A stretch of DNA of 64,000 nt, taken from contig OZ251237.1 in the NCBI GenBank assembly GCA_965240325.2, positions 186,001-250,000 on the forward strand, given 5' to 3'. The notes beneath the pieces were generated by a model, which had not been told where the DNA came from, did no database searches, and worked only from the letters and a program-made list of their open reading frames with translations. The first letter of the stretch is position 1, and every line of letters starts with the position of its first letter. This DNA is from Rebecca billardiae RCC1528 (lineage: Eukaryota > Haptophyta). Both the position numbers and the translations under genes were made by a program. This document shows positions 31,001 through 44,269 of the stretch, piece after piece.

Positions 31001-31851
31001 GCGCGCGCGGAGGCGGCCAAGGCGCGCGCGGAGGCGGAGCGCGCGCGCGCGGACGCGGAGGACGCACGGCGCGCCGCGGCGGAGCGCGCGCGCTCGCTCG
31101 ACGAGCAGCTCGGCGCGCGCAACGCGGCGCTCGAGCGCGCGCGCGCGGAGGCGGCGCACGCGCGCGCCGACGCGGACATGGCTACGCGAGCGCTGCGCGA
31201 GGCGCGCGCGGACGCGGAGCGCGCGCGCACCCAGCTCGAGGAGGCGGCGGGGGCGCGCGTCGAGCTGGCGCGCCAGCTGCAGCGCGCGCAGCGCAGCGTG
31301 GGCGCGGGCGCGGGCGGCGCGCCGCGCGTCGCCACCGTCACGCTGCCCACGCAGCCGCACTCGGCGGCCGCGCCGGCCAGCGGGGCCGCGACTTTGCCAT
31401 TGGGCGGCGGCTTGGCCGAGGCGGAGGCGCGGCTGCAGCGTCAGCGCGAGCGGGCGCGCTCCGCGGCCGGCGCCGGCGGCGGCGGCGCGGCCGGCGGCGG
31501 TGGCGGCGGCGGCAGTGACGCACTGGGCAGGTCAGCAGTCACGCCACCGCCACAGCAGCGCGGGGTGAGCGCTGCACTGAGCAGCAGCGCGCCTTCGCCA
31601 CTGGGTGGCGGGCTGGCGGAGGCGGAGGCGCGGCTGCAACGTCAGCGCGAGCGGGCGCGCTCCGCGGCCGGCGGCGGCGGTGCTGATGCCCCGAGGCAGG
31701 TGGCGATCACGCCACCGCCACAGCAGCACGGGGCGGGTGCCGCGCTGAGCAGCAGCGCGCCTTCGCCGCTCGGCGGCGGGCTGGCGGAGGCGGAGGCGCG
31801 GCTGCAGCGTCAGCGCGAGCGGGCGCGCTCCGCGGCCGGCAGCGGCGGCGC

Positions 31852-31882
<31 letters not shown>

Positions 31883-33091
31883 AGTGACGCACTGGGCAGG
31901 TCAGCAGTCACGCCGCCGCCACAGCAGCGCGGGGCGGGCGCTGAACTGAGCAGCAGCGCGCCTTCGCCGCTCGGCGGCGGGCTGGCGGAGGCGGAGGCGC
32001 GGCTGCAGCGTCAGCGCGAGCGGGCGCGCTCCGCGGCCGGCGGCGGCGGCGCGGCCGGCACGGGCGGCCCCGATGGCGCGGGCCGATGGGCCGTCACGCC
32101 GCCAGCGCAGCAGCGCAGCGCGGCCGGTCCGTGCGGGGATACAAAGTCGCCGCTGGGCGCCGGCCTGGCCGAGGCGGAGGCGCGGCTGCAGCGGCAGCGT
32201 GAGCGGGCGCGCTCTGTCGGTGGCGGTGGCGGTGGCGAGGCCCCGAGGCAGGCGGCGATCACGCCACCGCCACAGCAGCGCGGGGCGGGCGCTGCACTGA
32301 GCAGCAGCGCGCCTTCGCCACTGGGTGGCGGGCTGGCGGAGGCGGAGGCGCGGCTGGAGCGGCAGCGCGAGCGGGCACGCTCCGCGGCCGGTGGCGGCGC
32401 GAGCGAGGCCTCCGCTCGGGCAGCGCCGCCGCCACCGCCCGCCGCGTCCGCTGGCCTCGCCTCGCCGCTCAAGGCGGACCTGGCGGCGGCCGAGGCGCGC
32501 ATGCAGCGTATGCGCGCGCGCTCGGGCTCGGGCGCGGGCGCTACCGCGGGGCCCGCCGCCGCCGCCAGCTCGGCGGCGCGCTCGCCGGCGGCCGTGCTGG
32601 GCGGCTCGTGCGCCGAGGCCGGCGGCGGCAGCAGCCTGCGCTCCGAGCTGCAGCAGGCGGAGAGCGCGATGGAGCGCATCGCCGCGCGCCGAGCGCCCGC
32701 GCCGGGCTCGCGCGCGCCGGGCGGCGGCGCGGGCGCGCACGGCGGAACAGAGGCGGCAGCCGGCCGCTCGGCGGACTCGGCCGGTGGCCCGTCCAGGCTC
32801 ACCTCAGACCTCGCCGCCGCGGAGGAGCGGCTGCGCCGCCACCGCGAGCGTCAGCGCTCGGGCTCTGTCTGCTCGACGGGCTCCGCCGAGCCGAGCGCGA
32901 GCGCAGCTGGTGCGCGCAGTGCGGCGAGCTCGCCACGCCTCCGACAGGCGGACGCTGCCACCGCATCCGGCGCGCACGTCTCGTCCTCGAGCGGCGGCGG
33001 CTCACCGTCGCTCGGGAGAGGCCTGTCCGCTGCGGAGGAGAAGCTCAAGCACATCCGCGAGCGCCAGGCCCTGCGCGCGTCGCGCAACTGA
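28046..33091 (+). CDS. 1681-aa coiled-coil protein with C-terminal 'AEARL' repeats
   Basis: This is a single long frame. The ATG at 28046 (MVAGPVAAPRL) is the first in-frame ATG after the inverted repeat. Residues 1-140 are Pro/Ser/Arg-rich and acidic. From about 150 to 1100 the protein alternates Ala/Arg/Glu coiled coil (TLTRQARELARENAALEAEI and similar) with Pro/Gly linkers, including poly-Gln and SPSPGQ-type stretches. From about 1114 to the end there are ten repeats of an L-x3-LA-x-AEARL-x-R-x-RERxRS helix separated by Gly/Pro linkers. The helix persists to the terminus (GLSAAEEKLKHIRERQ). I do not recognise the family. A cytoskeletal, centrosomal or flagellar role is possible from composition only. 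Confidence 0.65.
31386..32457 (+). repeat. Coding tandem repeat, about 150-205-bp units
   Basis: Six units of the 1681-aa gene share near-identical DNA, with GGCTGGCGGAGGCGGAGGCG followed by CGGCTGCAGCGTCAGCGCGAG. The Gly-rich linkers are the parts that vary in length. Four further units up to 33080 keep the protein pattern but have diverged in DNA. Confidence 0.85.
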
Positions 33092-33505
33092 CGTCTGACG
33101 AGACTTCTGCTGACCGACGATCAAGCCCATCCGATCAGACGCGACAGTAAGCTACGACTAATAAGAGTATAAGCTAGACTTACCGGTTCAAGACAGTTTA
33201 TTGTCTTGAACCTAGTCTTGAACCAATTGCATGAGTCCTAGTCTTGAACGTAGTCGTCCTCCGTGTCGGGCGTCCAGATCATGGCCTCGGCAATATCAGT
33301 GCCCGCAACCTTTGCGGCGATGTGGCAGGAGCGCTCAGCCTGTACAGCACGCACGGCATGCGTGGGCGTGGCAAACCGTTATCTCGGTTTGCCATACGGC
33401 ACCCGTGGGTCGTGGGCGCGAGCAAACCCGAAACCATCGTCTCGGTTTGCCGCGCAATGGGTGAGCAGGGGCTGGGCCAACGAGCGAGCACACACATCGT
33501 CATAG
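33092..33505. other. Intergenic region downstream of the coiled-coil gene
   Basis: A perfect 11-bp stem (GGTTCAAGACA, loop GTTTAT) lies at 33185-33212, followed by two more copies of the right arm (TAGTCTTGAAC at about 33214 and 33239). An ATCTCGGTTTGCC/GTCTCGGTTTGCC direct repeat lies near 33383 and 33441. No gene is seen. Confidence 0.5.
33185..33212. repeat. Perfect 11-bp hairpin, 3' of the coiled-coil gene
   Basis: The arms GGTTCAAGACA and TGTCTTGAACC enclose a 6-base loop about 95 bp after the stop codon. It could be a 3' UTR structure or a remnant of an inverted duplication, because extra copies of the right arm follow. Confidence 0.7.
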
Positions 33506-33794
33506 GACAAGGCCGTCATTTTCTGAAACTGCTTGTCATCCGTGCCGGTCGAGATTGCGCTGGAGAGGGGCATGTTGGGTGGGGTGCGGGGCGGGGAGAA
33601 TGTGGCGCGAACTGGCGGGACGTCGGCGGTCGGAGAGTCGGAGCAATGAGTCGGAGCCGCGCCGGCGGCGCGCGCGGCCGCGGGCGGGCAAAAATTGCGT
33701 GATGAGTAAAGTAGGATCTGACGACGACGGTGATTGGCTGACAATGGCCTCAATCCGGCGCAATTCAATAATGATTTGAAGCCCGGCCACCTGG
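33506..33794. repeat. 289-bp dispersed repeat, copy 2
   Basis: Apparently identical to 22098-22386. It is preceded by CGTCATAG and followed by TCCGGACTTCCGG, which are different flanks from copy 1. Confidence 0.85.
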
Positions 33795-34400
33795 TCCGGA
33801 CTTCCGGAGTCTTGATTCGGCCTTATGATTACGAGCTCATTTTGAGATCGTACTTCATGAATGAAATGCCGCTCAGAGGGACCATAATTATGTGCGAATT
33901 ATCACTCAATTATGCCCCCGCGACGCCGGCCCATGGCTGCCGCACGTACGCGACGGGTGTCCTGGCAGCAGGGCGGGGTGGCGTAGATGGTCTCGTGGGA
34001 TGTGCGTCAGTGTGCCGAAGACGTCCCGACACCTTGGTGGCATGTTCACACCTCTCCTGGTCGCCGCTTGCGTGCTGCGTGCTCGGCCAGCCGTTTGGAG
34101 TGCACGCCTGCACGTGCACGGCCAGTGTCGGGCGGATCGAGCCGCAGTGAGTGTTCGTGCGGGTACTCCCCCTCGGTGCGCCTCTCTACCACTGCTGCAA
34201 GCCCTCGTGCGTGTCGTGGAACCTGTCGAATCCAGTCAGACGCGTGCCAAACTTCCTCGCGAACAATGCGCGGGGAAGTGTCCACGATGTGGCATACCGG
34301 ACCATGATGACGTTGAACACATCGTGGGTTCGAGTGCACGGCTTGGGGTTGACGCAACCCGCGAGCGGCGCGCCCGGGCGCCCGGGCGCGCCGCTGATCA
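33795..34400 (+). mobile_element. Degenerate non-LTR retrotransposon 3' end
   Basis: Frames are broken. One frame encodes KLPREQCAGKCPRCG followed by DHDDVEHIVG at about 34250-34330, the Cys-rich finger with an EH pair that closes many LINE ORF2 proteins. The region follows the second 289-bp repeat directly, as the RNase H-bearing fragment follows the first. It is too decayed to assign to a clade. Confidence 0.45.
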
Positions 34401-34457
34401 ACTGATCCGCATCCGACTCCGCCGTAGTCGCTCGGCGCACCTCCGTGCGCCGAGGTG

Positions 34458-34505
34458 CGCCGCTATGATCACTCATGAGCGTCGTCATGAGTGATCATAG
34501 CGGCG
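34458..34505. repeat. 48-bp perfect palindrome
   Basis: Two 21-bp arms (CGCCGCTATGATCACTCATGA and its complement) flank the loop GCGTCG. A separate GC palindrome, GGCGCGCCCGGG...CCCGGGCGCGCC, lies at about 34368-34395. No gene is associated with either. Confidence 0.85.
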
Positions 34506-35011
34506 TTTACCTGCCGCCGGACAAGAGGTCGGTGACTGGCTGACGATCAGTAATGAGTGTCGTCAGACTGTTGCGGCGCGGCGTGGGCGCGCGCTCGCTC
34601 GTCGGCGTCGGCGCGCGCGCGGGCGAGCCCGCGCCGCGCCTCCTCCAGCTCCAACTCCGCGCTGACTCACTCGCTCGACGCGCGCGGAGGTGTCAGCCGT
34701 CAGCCCGCCGACTCCTTGCTGATCGCGTCCGACTCCGTCCGACACGGAGTCGGACGCGGGCCGGCGCGGCCGCGGTGCCCCCGCGGGCGCGGCGGTCCGC
34801 CGGTCCCGCGGGTCCGGCACAATTTATTCCTTCTTCCCCCGACTGGGCGCGAGACTGACTCCGATGTCTCTGCTGACTGGTCCGAGCAGACCGAGGCCGA
34901 GCACGAGTGATGACGAGACGTTCCCAAGCTGAGTGAGTGAGTGAGTCGTCCACGCGGCTCCCATCATCATCTCCCAAGCTGAGTCGTCCACGCGGCTCCC
35001 ATCATCATCAT

Positions 35012-35056
<45 letters not shown>

Positions 35057-35123
35057 TTATCAGAGGCACGTGCTCATCATCCCGGTGCTAATTTATACTG
35101 TACTGAGCTGACAGGCAGATAAT
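34506..35123. other. Intergenic with short tandem duplication
   Basis: A block of about 50 bp, CCCAAGCTGAGT...CACGCGGCTCCCATCATCAT, is duplicated in tandem at 34924-35010 and is followed by the (GA)n run. The only open frames are short and Arg-rich, with no support. The 3' UTR of the lumenal protein gene lies at the right end. Confidence 0.5.
35012..35056. repeat. (GA)n microsatellite
   Basis: About 45 bp of GA dinucleotides with one interruption (GAAAGA). Confidence 0.95.
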
Positions 35124-35681
35124 TTACTTCGGGATGAACGAGATGAACTCGGAGAGGTCCTTGTCCAACTTCACCACGAACCGATCAACGGACTTCGCCT
35201 TCTTGTCGCTGCGAGTGGCGCCGTCCTTGACGGCCGAGAGGATCTCGAGCTCCGCCACGTCCTGGACCACGTTGCGCACCATCCTGTCAGACTGCTTCTG
35301 GAAGTCCTCGCCGAAGGCTGTGTTCACCGAGTTCATCGAGGAGCGGATGTCCGCCACGTTGAATCCGCGCAGGTCGGCGGAGATGTCCGCCTTCGGGTCC
35401 TTCTCGTACTTGGCGAGCAGCGCCTTCGCCTTGTTACCGTACTCGACCACCTTCGACACGTCCCCCGACACCTTGGCGAGCACCTCCTTGTCGACGTCGG
35501 CGCTCGCGCCGTCCGAGCCCGAGAAGCCCAGGCTGGTCACGTAGCCCGCAGAGGAGGGCGAGACGCCGACGAAGGCCGAGGCGGCGAGCGCGCCCGCCGT
35601 CTGCGTGACGAACCCACGCCGCGCCGTCAGCGGGCGCTCGGGCGCCAGCGCGAGCATGGAGTTGAGCACGAACGCGAGCAT
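35124..35681 (-). CDS. Thylakoid-lumen protein, PSII extrinsic (Psb31/PsbQ-like)
   Basis: The product has 185 aa. The ATG at 35681 is chosen because it gives a typical secondary-plastid leader: a hydrophobic signal sequence (MLAFVLNSMLALA), a short Arg-containing transit part (PERPLTARR) and a Tat-like thylakoid signal (RRGFVTQTAGALAASAF) ending near SSAGY. The mature part, about 145 residues, is nearly all helical and Lys/Asp/Val-rich (VLAKVSGDVSKVVEYGNKAK; VRNVVQDVAELEIL; FVVKLDKDLSEFISFIPK), consistent with a four-helix bundle such as Psb31 or PsbQ, which stabilise the oxygen-evolving complex. The family call rests on fold, size and targeting rather than a signature motif. Lumenal location is more certain than the exact subunit. 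Its 5' end faces the SEL1 gene, 133 bp away. Confidence 0.6.
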   Translation of the reverse strand: MLAFVLNSMLALAPERPLTARRGFVTQTAGALAASAFVGVSPSSAGYVTSLGFSGSDGASADVDKEVLAKVSGDVSKVVEYGNKAKALLAKYEKDPKADISADLRGFNVADIRSSMNSVNTAFGEDFQKQSDRMVRNVVQDVAELEILSAVKDGATRSDKKAKSVDRFVVKLDKDLSEFISFIPK

Positions 35682-35814
35682 GGTCGTCGTCGGTGTCGTC
35701 GGCCGCCGGCAGCTGATTATCGCACGCAACGCGCGCAACCTTCGAGAAGGGCTGCGCGGCCGGAGCCGGACTTTTTTGCCGCGACTCCCCCGGACTGCGT
35801 GATCACGTCGATCG
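35682..35814. promoter_or_regulatory. 133-bp divergent promoter, lumenal protein / SEL1 protein
   Basis: GGCAGCTGATT occurs at 35708-35718, identical to 9929-9939. CTTTTTT lies at about 35770. No TATA box is visible. Both genes must be transcribed from this interval. Confidence 0.4.
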
Positions 35815-38262
35815 ATGGGCGCCCTGCTCGTCGTGGCCATCGCGGTGCTCGCGGCGGCGGCGGCCGCCGTGGGCGCCCCGGCGGGCGGGGCGGTCGCGCC
35901 GGCGCCGCTGCCGCCGCTGTCCATCTTCAAGCCCGGCTCGGCGCTCAGCCCCTTCGACGTCGAGTCCGGCTGGGAGGCGCACGCGAGCGCGGTGCTCTCG
36001 GGTGCGCTCTCGACCGATCGGCCGCTGCACGACGTGCGCGCGATCACGGATGCGCTGACGCGCGCGGCGGCGGACGGCGAGGCGCGCGCGCTGACCGCGC
36101 TGGGCGCGCTGAGCCTCTACGGCGTCGTCGACTCCTCGCGCGAGCTCGACCTCCGCCCGTTCCACCGCCTCTTCCACGCGCTGCGACGCTTTGAGCCGCC
36201 GCCGACGCTGCGGCCCAACGCGACCGCCGCGGCCGCGCTGCTCGGCCGCGCGGCGGCGCTGGGCGAGCCGGGGGCGCAGGCGCTGCTCGGCGCGCTGCGC
36301 GCCTCCGGCGGCGCCAGCGCGCTCCTCGGCGCGCGCGTCCCCGCCGCCCTCGCGCGCGACGAGCCGTCGGGCGGCCAGCTCCTGAGCGCGGCCGCGGCCG
36401 AGGGCGAACCGCTCGCGCTAGCGGTGCTCGGCGCGCGCGCGCACGCGGCCGGGGAGTGCGAGCGCGCCGCGGCGTACTACGAGGCGGGGGCGCGCGCGAC
36501 GGTGGAGCGCTTCGCCGCGCGCGGCTCGCGCGCCCTCGACAACGCGCTCCCCAACCTGCAGCAGCCCGAGCCCGTGCGCATGCGCGCGGGCGAGCTCGAG
36601 GAGCTGCGCGCGTGGGCAGAGCGCCGGGGCGCGCCGCCCTCGCGCGAGACGCTCGACGCTGCGCTCACGTACGCGCAGATCCGGTACGAGGGGCTGCACG
36701 GGATGGCGCCGAACGAGACCGAGGCGGCCGCCTTCTACGCGCGCGCCGCCGACGCGGGCGAGGGCGGCGCCGCCATCGCCCTCGGGCTGATCGAGCTCAA
36801 CAGGCGAGCGGCCGGCGGCGGCGCGGCCGGCGGCGGCGCGGCCGGCGCCGGCGCGGCCGGCCGCGCGGGCGGCGCCAACCTGAGCCGCGCCGTCGAGCTG
36901 ATCGCGAGCGGGATGGACCTCGCGTGGAACCCCGTGGAGAAGGCGATGGGCTGGGCGGCGCTCGGCCACCTCTCCCTCGCGGGCGCCGAGCTGCCGCAGT
37001 CCGACGCGGCCGCGCTGCGAAGCTTCCGCGAAGCGGCGGCCACTGGCTACCTGGAGGGCTTCTATTGGCTGGCGGCCATGCACTACGCCGGCCGGGGCGT
37101 GGCGCGGAACGCGCGGCTGGCGGCGACGCTGCTGTCCGAGTCGGCCAACTCGGGGCACATGCCGTCGATGTACCTGCTCGGCGCGATGACGCGCCGCGGC
37201 GACGGCCTCCCCGCCAACTGCGCCCTCGCCACCGAGCTCCTCCGCCCCGTCGCGCTCCGGCACGAGCGGCTGGCGGGCAACGAGCGCGCGAGCGTGCGGG
37301 AGGCGCGCGCCTTCAAGCACGAGCAGGCGGGGCTGCGCGCCGAGTGGCTCGCGCTCGCCGGCGTGCCCGGGGCCGGCAGGCGCGCGGCGGAGGTGCGCGC
37401 GCGCGCTCGAGCGCCGTTGCCTGCGCGCGTCGCGCGCCCCACGCGCTGTGCTCACACGCGCGCGCCGCGCGCCGCGCGCCGCACCGCAGGCGGCAGCGGG
37501 CCTCGCGGCCGTCGCAGCGGCCAATGGCGACAAGGCTCGCGCGGACGCGCTGCGCGCGCACGCCGAGGCGCGGTACGAGGAGGCGGCCGAGCTCGGCTCG
37601 GTGGGCGCGCGGTTCGCGCGCGCCGCGCTCTGGCGCGCCGAGGCGCGCCGCGCGCGCCAGCCCGCGCTCGCGCGGCGCGCGGCCGCCGAGTACACTGCCC
37701 TCGCGTCCGAGGGCTATGACGAGGGCCGGTGGCAGCTGCTGACGATGAGCGCGCGCGGCGACGGGCGCGCGCGCGACCTGCGCGCGGTCGAGCGCGCGTG
37801 CGCGAGCGCGCTCTTCACGGCGCAGCTGCCGTGGGCTCGCGCGCGCCGCCCGGTGGTGCGCGCGCGCGCGAGCGCGCCCGCGCAGCGCGCACGCAGCCCG
37901 CGCGCGCGCGCGCACGCCCCAGCCTCCTCACAGCCGCCGCGCCGGCCCGCGCTGCACGCGCGCGCGCGCCGCCGCAGTTCCGCTACGCCGGGCTGTGGGC
38001 GCTCACCGCGTTCGTGCGCTGGGGCAAGTGGCTGCTGCTGTACGCGGCGCTGCGCCAGTCCGCGCGGCTGATGGCCGTGCAGCTGCGGCCCACGCTCGGC
38101 CAGGACGCGCTGGCGCGGCTCTCGGCCGACAAGCTCGCGGCGACGACGGCGGGCGTCGTGCCGAGCGGCGCGGACGGCACGCTCGCGCGCGCGGACGCGC
38201 CCAAGCTCTTCAAGGCCATCGACCGCGCGCTCGCGCAGGGCGGCTGGGCCAAGTCGAAGTGA
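35815..38262 (+). CDS. SEL1L/HRD3-like Sel1-repeat membrane protein
   Basis: Three exons are inferred (35815-37392, 37490-37855, 37978-38262) with phase-0 introns of 97 and 122 bp, both GTGCGCGCGC...CCGCAG. The product has 742 aa. It has an N-terminal signal peptide (ALLVVAIAVLAAAAAAVGAP) and Sel1-like helical repeats, for example AMGWAALGHLSLAG, GFYWLAAMHYAGRGVARNA and PSMYLLGAMTRRGDG. One hydrophobic span near the C-terminus (YAGLWALTAFVRW..WLLLYAALR, about 651-673) precedes a cytosolic tail. This order matches SEL1L/Hrd3, the lumenal scaffold of the HRD1 ubiquitin ligase in ER-associated degradation. Exact orthology is inferred. Part of its 3' end is duplicated at about 49490-49720. Confidence 0.75.
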
Positions 38263-38503
38263 CGCCGTCGCCCCGCGGGCGCCGCGGGCGACACTCGGCG
38301 GAGGCCCGTGGACATCGCCTGCAGTCCGTCTCGTGCGGGGTGGCCGCAAGCCGATGCAAGCTGCAGTGACCAACTACCAAGCGATTCAATATTATTGGTT
38401 TCCGTTGACGAAACGACATATTACCGTTCACTCCGTGATGTAGTACGTATGCCATCCGCTGCCGTGCGGCAACTTTGATGCTTATATTAATACATATATA
38501 TAT
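38263..38503. other. 3' flank of the SEL1 gene
   Basis: This holds the presumed 3' UTR and an AT-richer stretch with a short (TA) run, ATACATATATATATG at 38490-38504, that borders the inverted repeat. The sequence to about 38450 is partly shared with 49500-49720. Confidence 0.5.
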
Positions 38504-39103
38504 GGGAAAAGTACCGTTGGTGGCACTTCGCCGAAAAATTGGTACGGTTGGTGGCGGGTACCGTTGGTGGCACTCCAGCCCAAATTTGGGCCCGTTGGTG
38601 GCAGTCGGCCGTGCGGCCGAAAACTTTCGCGCCTTCGCCGCGGGCGAGAAGGCCGGCGAGCAGGCCGGCACGCTGCGTTGGACGTGCGCGGCTCGCGCGC
38701 ACGCGCGAGTGCAGGCCGTGTGTCAGTGGGCGCAGACTCAGCACGGCCGTGCGCGCCATGTCGCGTGCCGCCGCCGTGCATGGCGCTCGCACAGCGCCAC
38801 CATCGCGCCGTCACATGCGAAAGCAGGGCGGCGGCGCGGCGCGGTGGTGGCGCGCGCCGGGTTGCGCGCACCGCCCCGTGGCAGTGTACGCGGTGGGTGG
38901 CGACGCGCGTGGCCCTTGCGAGGCGTGCAGCCGCGCGCTCCGTGAACGCGCCGCAATTGCGCGCGCGCACGGCCGTGCTGCGGCGCTGCGGCCCCACAGG
39001 GCTGTGCGCATTGCGTAATGGTGGCGGTGATGCGCGGCTCGGCGGGCGACAGCGCGCGTGGCCCGCGCGGGGCGCGCAGCCGTGCGCCCCGTGGACGCGC
39101 CGC
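38504..39103 (+). repeat. 600-bp inverted repeat, left arm
   Basis: From GGGAAAAGTACCGTTGG to GTGGACGCGCCGC this is the reverse complement of 42087-42686, with near-identity and equal length. The outer end of each arm touches a (TA)n run. The first 120 bp contain three to four copies of TACCGTTGGTGGCACT-like sequence. No coding function is evident. Confidence 0.9.
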
Positions 39104-39790
39104 CGTCGCGCGGCGCGCGCGCGGCCGCGCCGCGGCGCGTGCTCGCAATGGTGGGCCGGCCACGCACGCGCGTGTGCGTGCGTCGCGCATCAGCGCCAGA
39201 GCGCGCCGCCGGCGCGCGCAGGGCTGCGCGCACCACGTCAAGTTGTGCCCGCATGGCGGTGGTGATGCGCGGCGCGGCGGGAGACAGCGCGCGTGGCCCG
39301 TGTGAGGCGCGCAGCTGCACGTCCCGCAGAAGCGCCGCCATTGTGTGGGGCGCGCGCGGCCGCGCCGCGGTGCGCACTCCGCCCAACGCGGTGCGCGCAG
39401 CCCGGCCCGCACTGGCGCCGCGGCGCGGCCGCGCGCCGTGCGATGGCGATGCGCACGCGCAATGGCGGTGCTCCCGCTGGGCGCGCGGCTGCGCGTGGCT
39501 GCGAGCCGCGCGCGGGCCACGCGCGCTGTCGCCCACCGCACCGCGCATCACCACCGCCACGCGGGCACCACTTGACGCGGTGCGCGCACCCCTGTGCGCG
39601 CCGGCGCGAGCGCACCACAATTGCATGCGGTTAGTGCGGGCCGGGCTGCGCGCACCGCGCTGGGCGGTTCCCGTCTCTTGGACGTAGTGCGCGGCGACAG
39701 CGCGCGTGGCCCCGCGGGGTGCGCAGCTGCGCGCCTCGCTGACGCGCTGCTATTGGCTGTGCGCGGCCGCAACGTAGTGGCGCCGGCTCG
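39104..39790. repeat. Degenerate repeats related to the inverted-repeat arm
   Basis: Diverged copies of the motif GCGCGTGGCC...GGCGCGCAGC...GCGCCGC recur near 39053, 39290 and 39700, with one inverted copy near 39500-39560. The interval looks like an old array of the same repeat family in both orientations. Its Arg/Ala-rich open frames are not supported as genes. Confidence 0.6.
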
Positions 39791-40520
39791 CGCTGATGGC
39801 CTGCGCACACCACGCGGTGTGCCGGCGCCTGTGCCGACGCCTCCGCCACCGGTGCCGCTGCGCTCCGCGCAGCTGCTGCCACCATCAGCTCAATCCACCA
39901 CATCCGCCACCGCCACCGCCGTCGTTGCAGCCGCCCCCGCCGCCCCCGCCTCCGCCGCCTCGCTGCGAGCCGCAGCTGCTGCCACCCTGACTCACCTGAG
40001 CTCCACCACCGCCGCAGCCGGTGCCCCGGTGCCGCCGCAGCCACCCGCCGCGCAGCGGCTGCCACTTTCAGCCTCAGCCACCGCCTTAGCCGGTGCAGCC
40101 GCCGCCGCCACCGCCGCCGTCACCCCCGCCCCCGTCCCCGCCGAGCGGCGCCGAGCGGCTGCTGCTGCCATCCTGAGCGCCGCCACCGCCGCCAATGGTG
40201 CCGCAGGTGCCGCCGTCGCCACGCGCAGCGCAGCGGCTGCCACCCTCAGCCACCACCTCAGCCGGTGCCGACGCCACCGCCACTACCGCCGCGCCGCTGC
40301 AGTCAGTGCCGCTGCCGCCGCGTGCCGCGAGGCAGCCCCCGTCCTCAACCTCCGTCACAGCAGCAGCAGCCACTTCAGCTGTGCCGCCGCCGCCGCCGCC
40401 GTTGCACGCAGCACTGCTGCCACCACAACTGCAGCTTGCAGCACCTGCTGATGGCTGCTCTGCAGGTCCAGCTGGCACGACTGCAGGCCGTTCAGCAGCA
40501 AATCGCTTAGACTCGGGGTC
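39791..40520. repeat. Degenerate GC-rich minisatellite
   Basis: Imperfect units of GCAGCGGCTGCCACCCTCAGCC...CCGCCGCCGGTGCC type recur across the interval and leave all frames nearly open. There is no convincing gene. Confidence 0.5.
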
Positions 40521-42086
40521 GCTGCTGTCCAGGTTCTTCATCAGGCTGCTGGCGCTGTTGCCCACTGATGAGTCGTGGATGGTGATATACCAGAGGCCCA
40601 TTTTGACCGCCACATGCTCACTGCTGCTGGTGCGCAATCGCCATCGTCTGAGTACAGTGCCCTCAACAATTGATTAACCTTATTGTGTTTGACTGTTTAT
40701 AATACCACCAGCTCTATCAATGCTGCTTGAGGCCCACTGCTGCATGCTATCTGTCACTGCGCGTATAGCCCTTACAGACCAGGTGGGTATATGAGCTGCA
40801 TGGGCGGGTGATGTGTGGGCTGAGTCAGTCAGTAGAGATCGAAATTGAGTGCTCAGGTAGTGCACAACCTGCTGACAGTGGGCAGGTGCTGTGAGGGGGC
40901 GCTGTACCACCACGATGGCAGGCAGGGATGATGGAAATAATCCACCCGGGCCCTGGCGCTGCAGCTGCATGGCCTTTGATACTGCCTAGCAGCCAGCCTA
41001 GCACTACAGCCTAGGGCCGCTGAGCAGTGCTACTTCAGTGCGCAGGCCACGTCTTTGCAGGGGTTGGTGGGGCGGAATGGCCCGGCCACAGTGCACTAGA
41101 TGCACCTAGCCTGCCAGTGGCCCACCTGCTGATTGTTGTGTATGCCCTGTCGCACAGCACATAAGGCTCAGACGAAAATCAGCGGCGCACTGTGCTACTG
41201 TACACTCTGGGCTGAAAGAGGTGTGGGAGCCAACGGTCACGTCCGAGCTGGCCGGCTTCACATGCTGCCCAGAGGAGTCCTCCAATAGTCATCAACCCGG
41301 CTGACGTCATGATGCGTGGGTGGCTGGGTGCAGCTCGACCGAATGGAGAGTGCCTTAGCCGCAGGTGTCAGTCATGCAAGCCTACTACGGGCAGCCAGGA
41401 GTAGGTGTATAGTGATGTGCAGGTGTGCTCTCCAGAGGGTAATCAATTGTTGAGAGGACTGTAGGTGCTCTTGCGGTAGCACATTGCGGGGATGGAAGGC
41501 AGCAAACGTGCGTTCATCAGCGGTGGGAAATGCAGTCAGCAGCTGCTGCCCCACACATGCTGCTCCAAATGGGCTCTCCGGCTCAGCGCAGCTGAGCGCC
41601 AGGCTCCACCACTCCATGCTGCCAGCTGCACTGCACTGCAGTCCGAGCCAACATGAGGCTTACACAGCTGGTCGTCGTTCCTGTAGCCCACTCAAAAGTG
41701 GTCCCGCTTGAGACGCTTGCTCAGCTCTGCAGGAAGTGCACCACCCCTCACAAGCGACCGCTTAACTGCGTGCACCAACGCCCGCAGCTGAGCCCACACC
41801 TTCAGGTCTGACTTGGCCTTGGCTGATGGCACAAGCACACAGTGCTGCTTCTGCACTTGATTGAATGCCCTTGCAGCCTCCTGTTGCACAACATCGACGC
41901 CATCTGCTCTGCAGGCGAGCTCCACCGAAGTCAACGAGTCCACAGCAGAGTAGCCAACAGCCTTGAAGTGGGGCCCGCCTGCCTGCGTCCTCACAAACTA
42001 TAGTGCCACCTCAGACTCACCAGCTGCACCACATGAGAATGCATGCATGGCTTGTCTACATTTCCCTGCCTCAGTCCCATGCGATT
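40521..42086. other. Moderate-GC region with unrecognised short frames
   Basis: The composition drops to near 55 percent GC. Minus-strand frames at 41692-41994 (RTQAGGPHFKAVGYSAVDSL...LRALVHAVKRSLVRGG) and 41372-41617 read like protein but are short, broken and match no family that I recognise. They may be debris of a transposon lying between the 600-bp inverted arms. Confidence 0.4.

Positions 42087-44269
<2,183 letters not shown>

Noticed and set aside
39594-40677. Several Ala/Pro/Thr-rich plus-strand frames
   Set aside because: They arise from a degenerate GC minisatellite, and all frames are similarly open without protein features.
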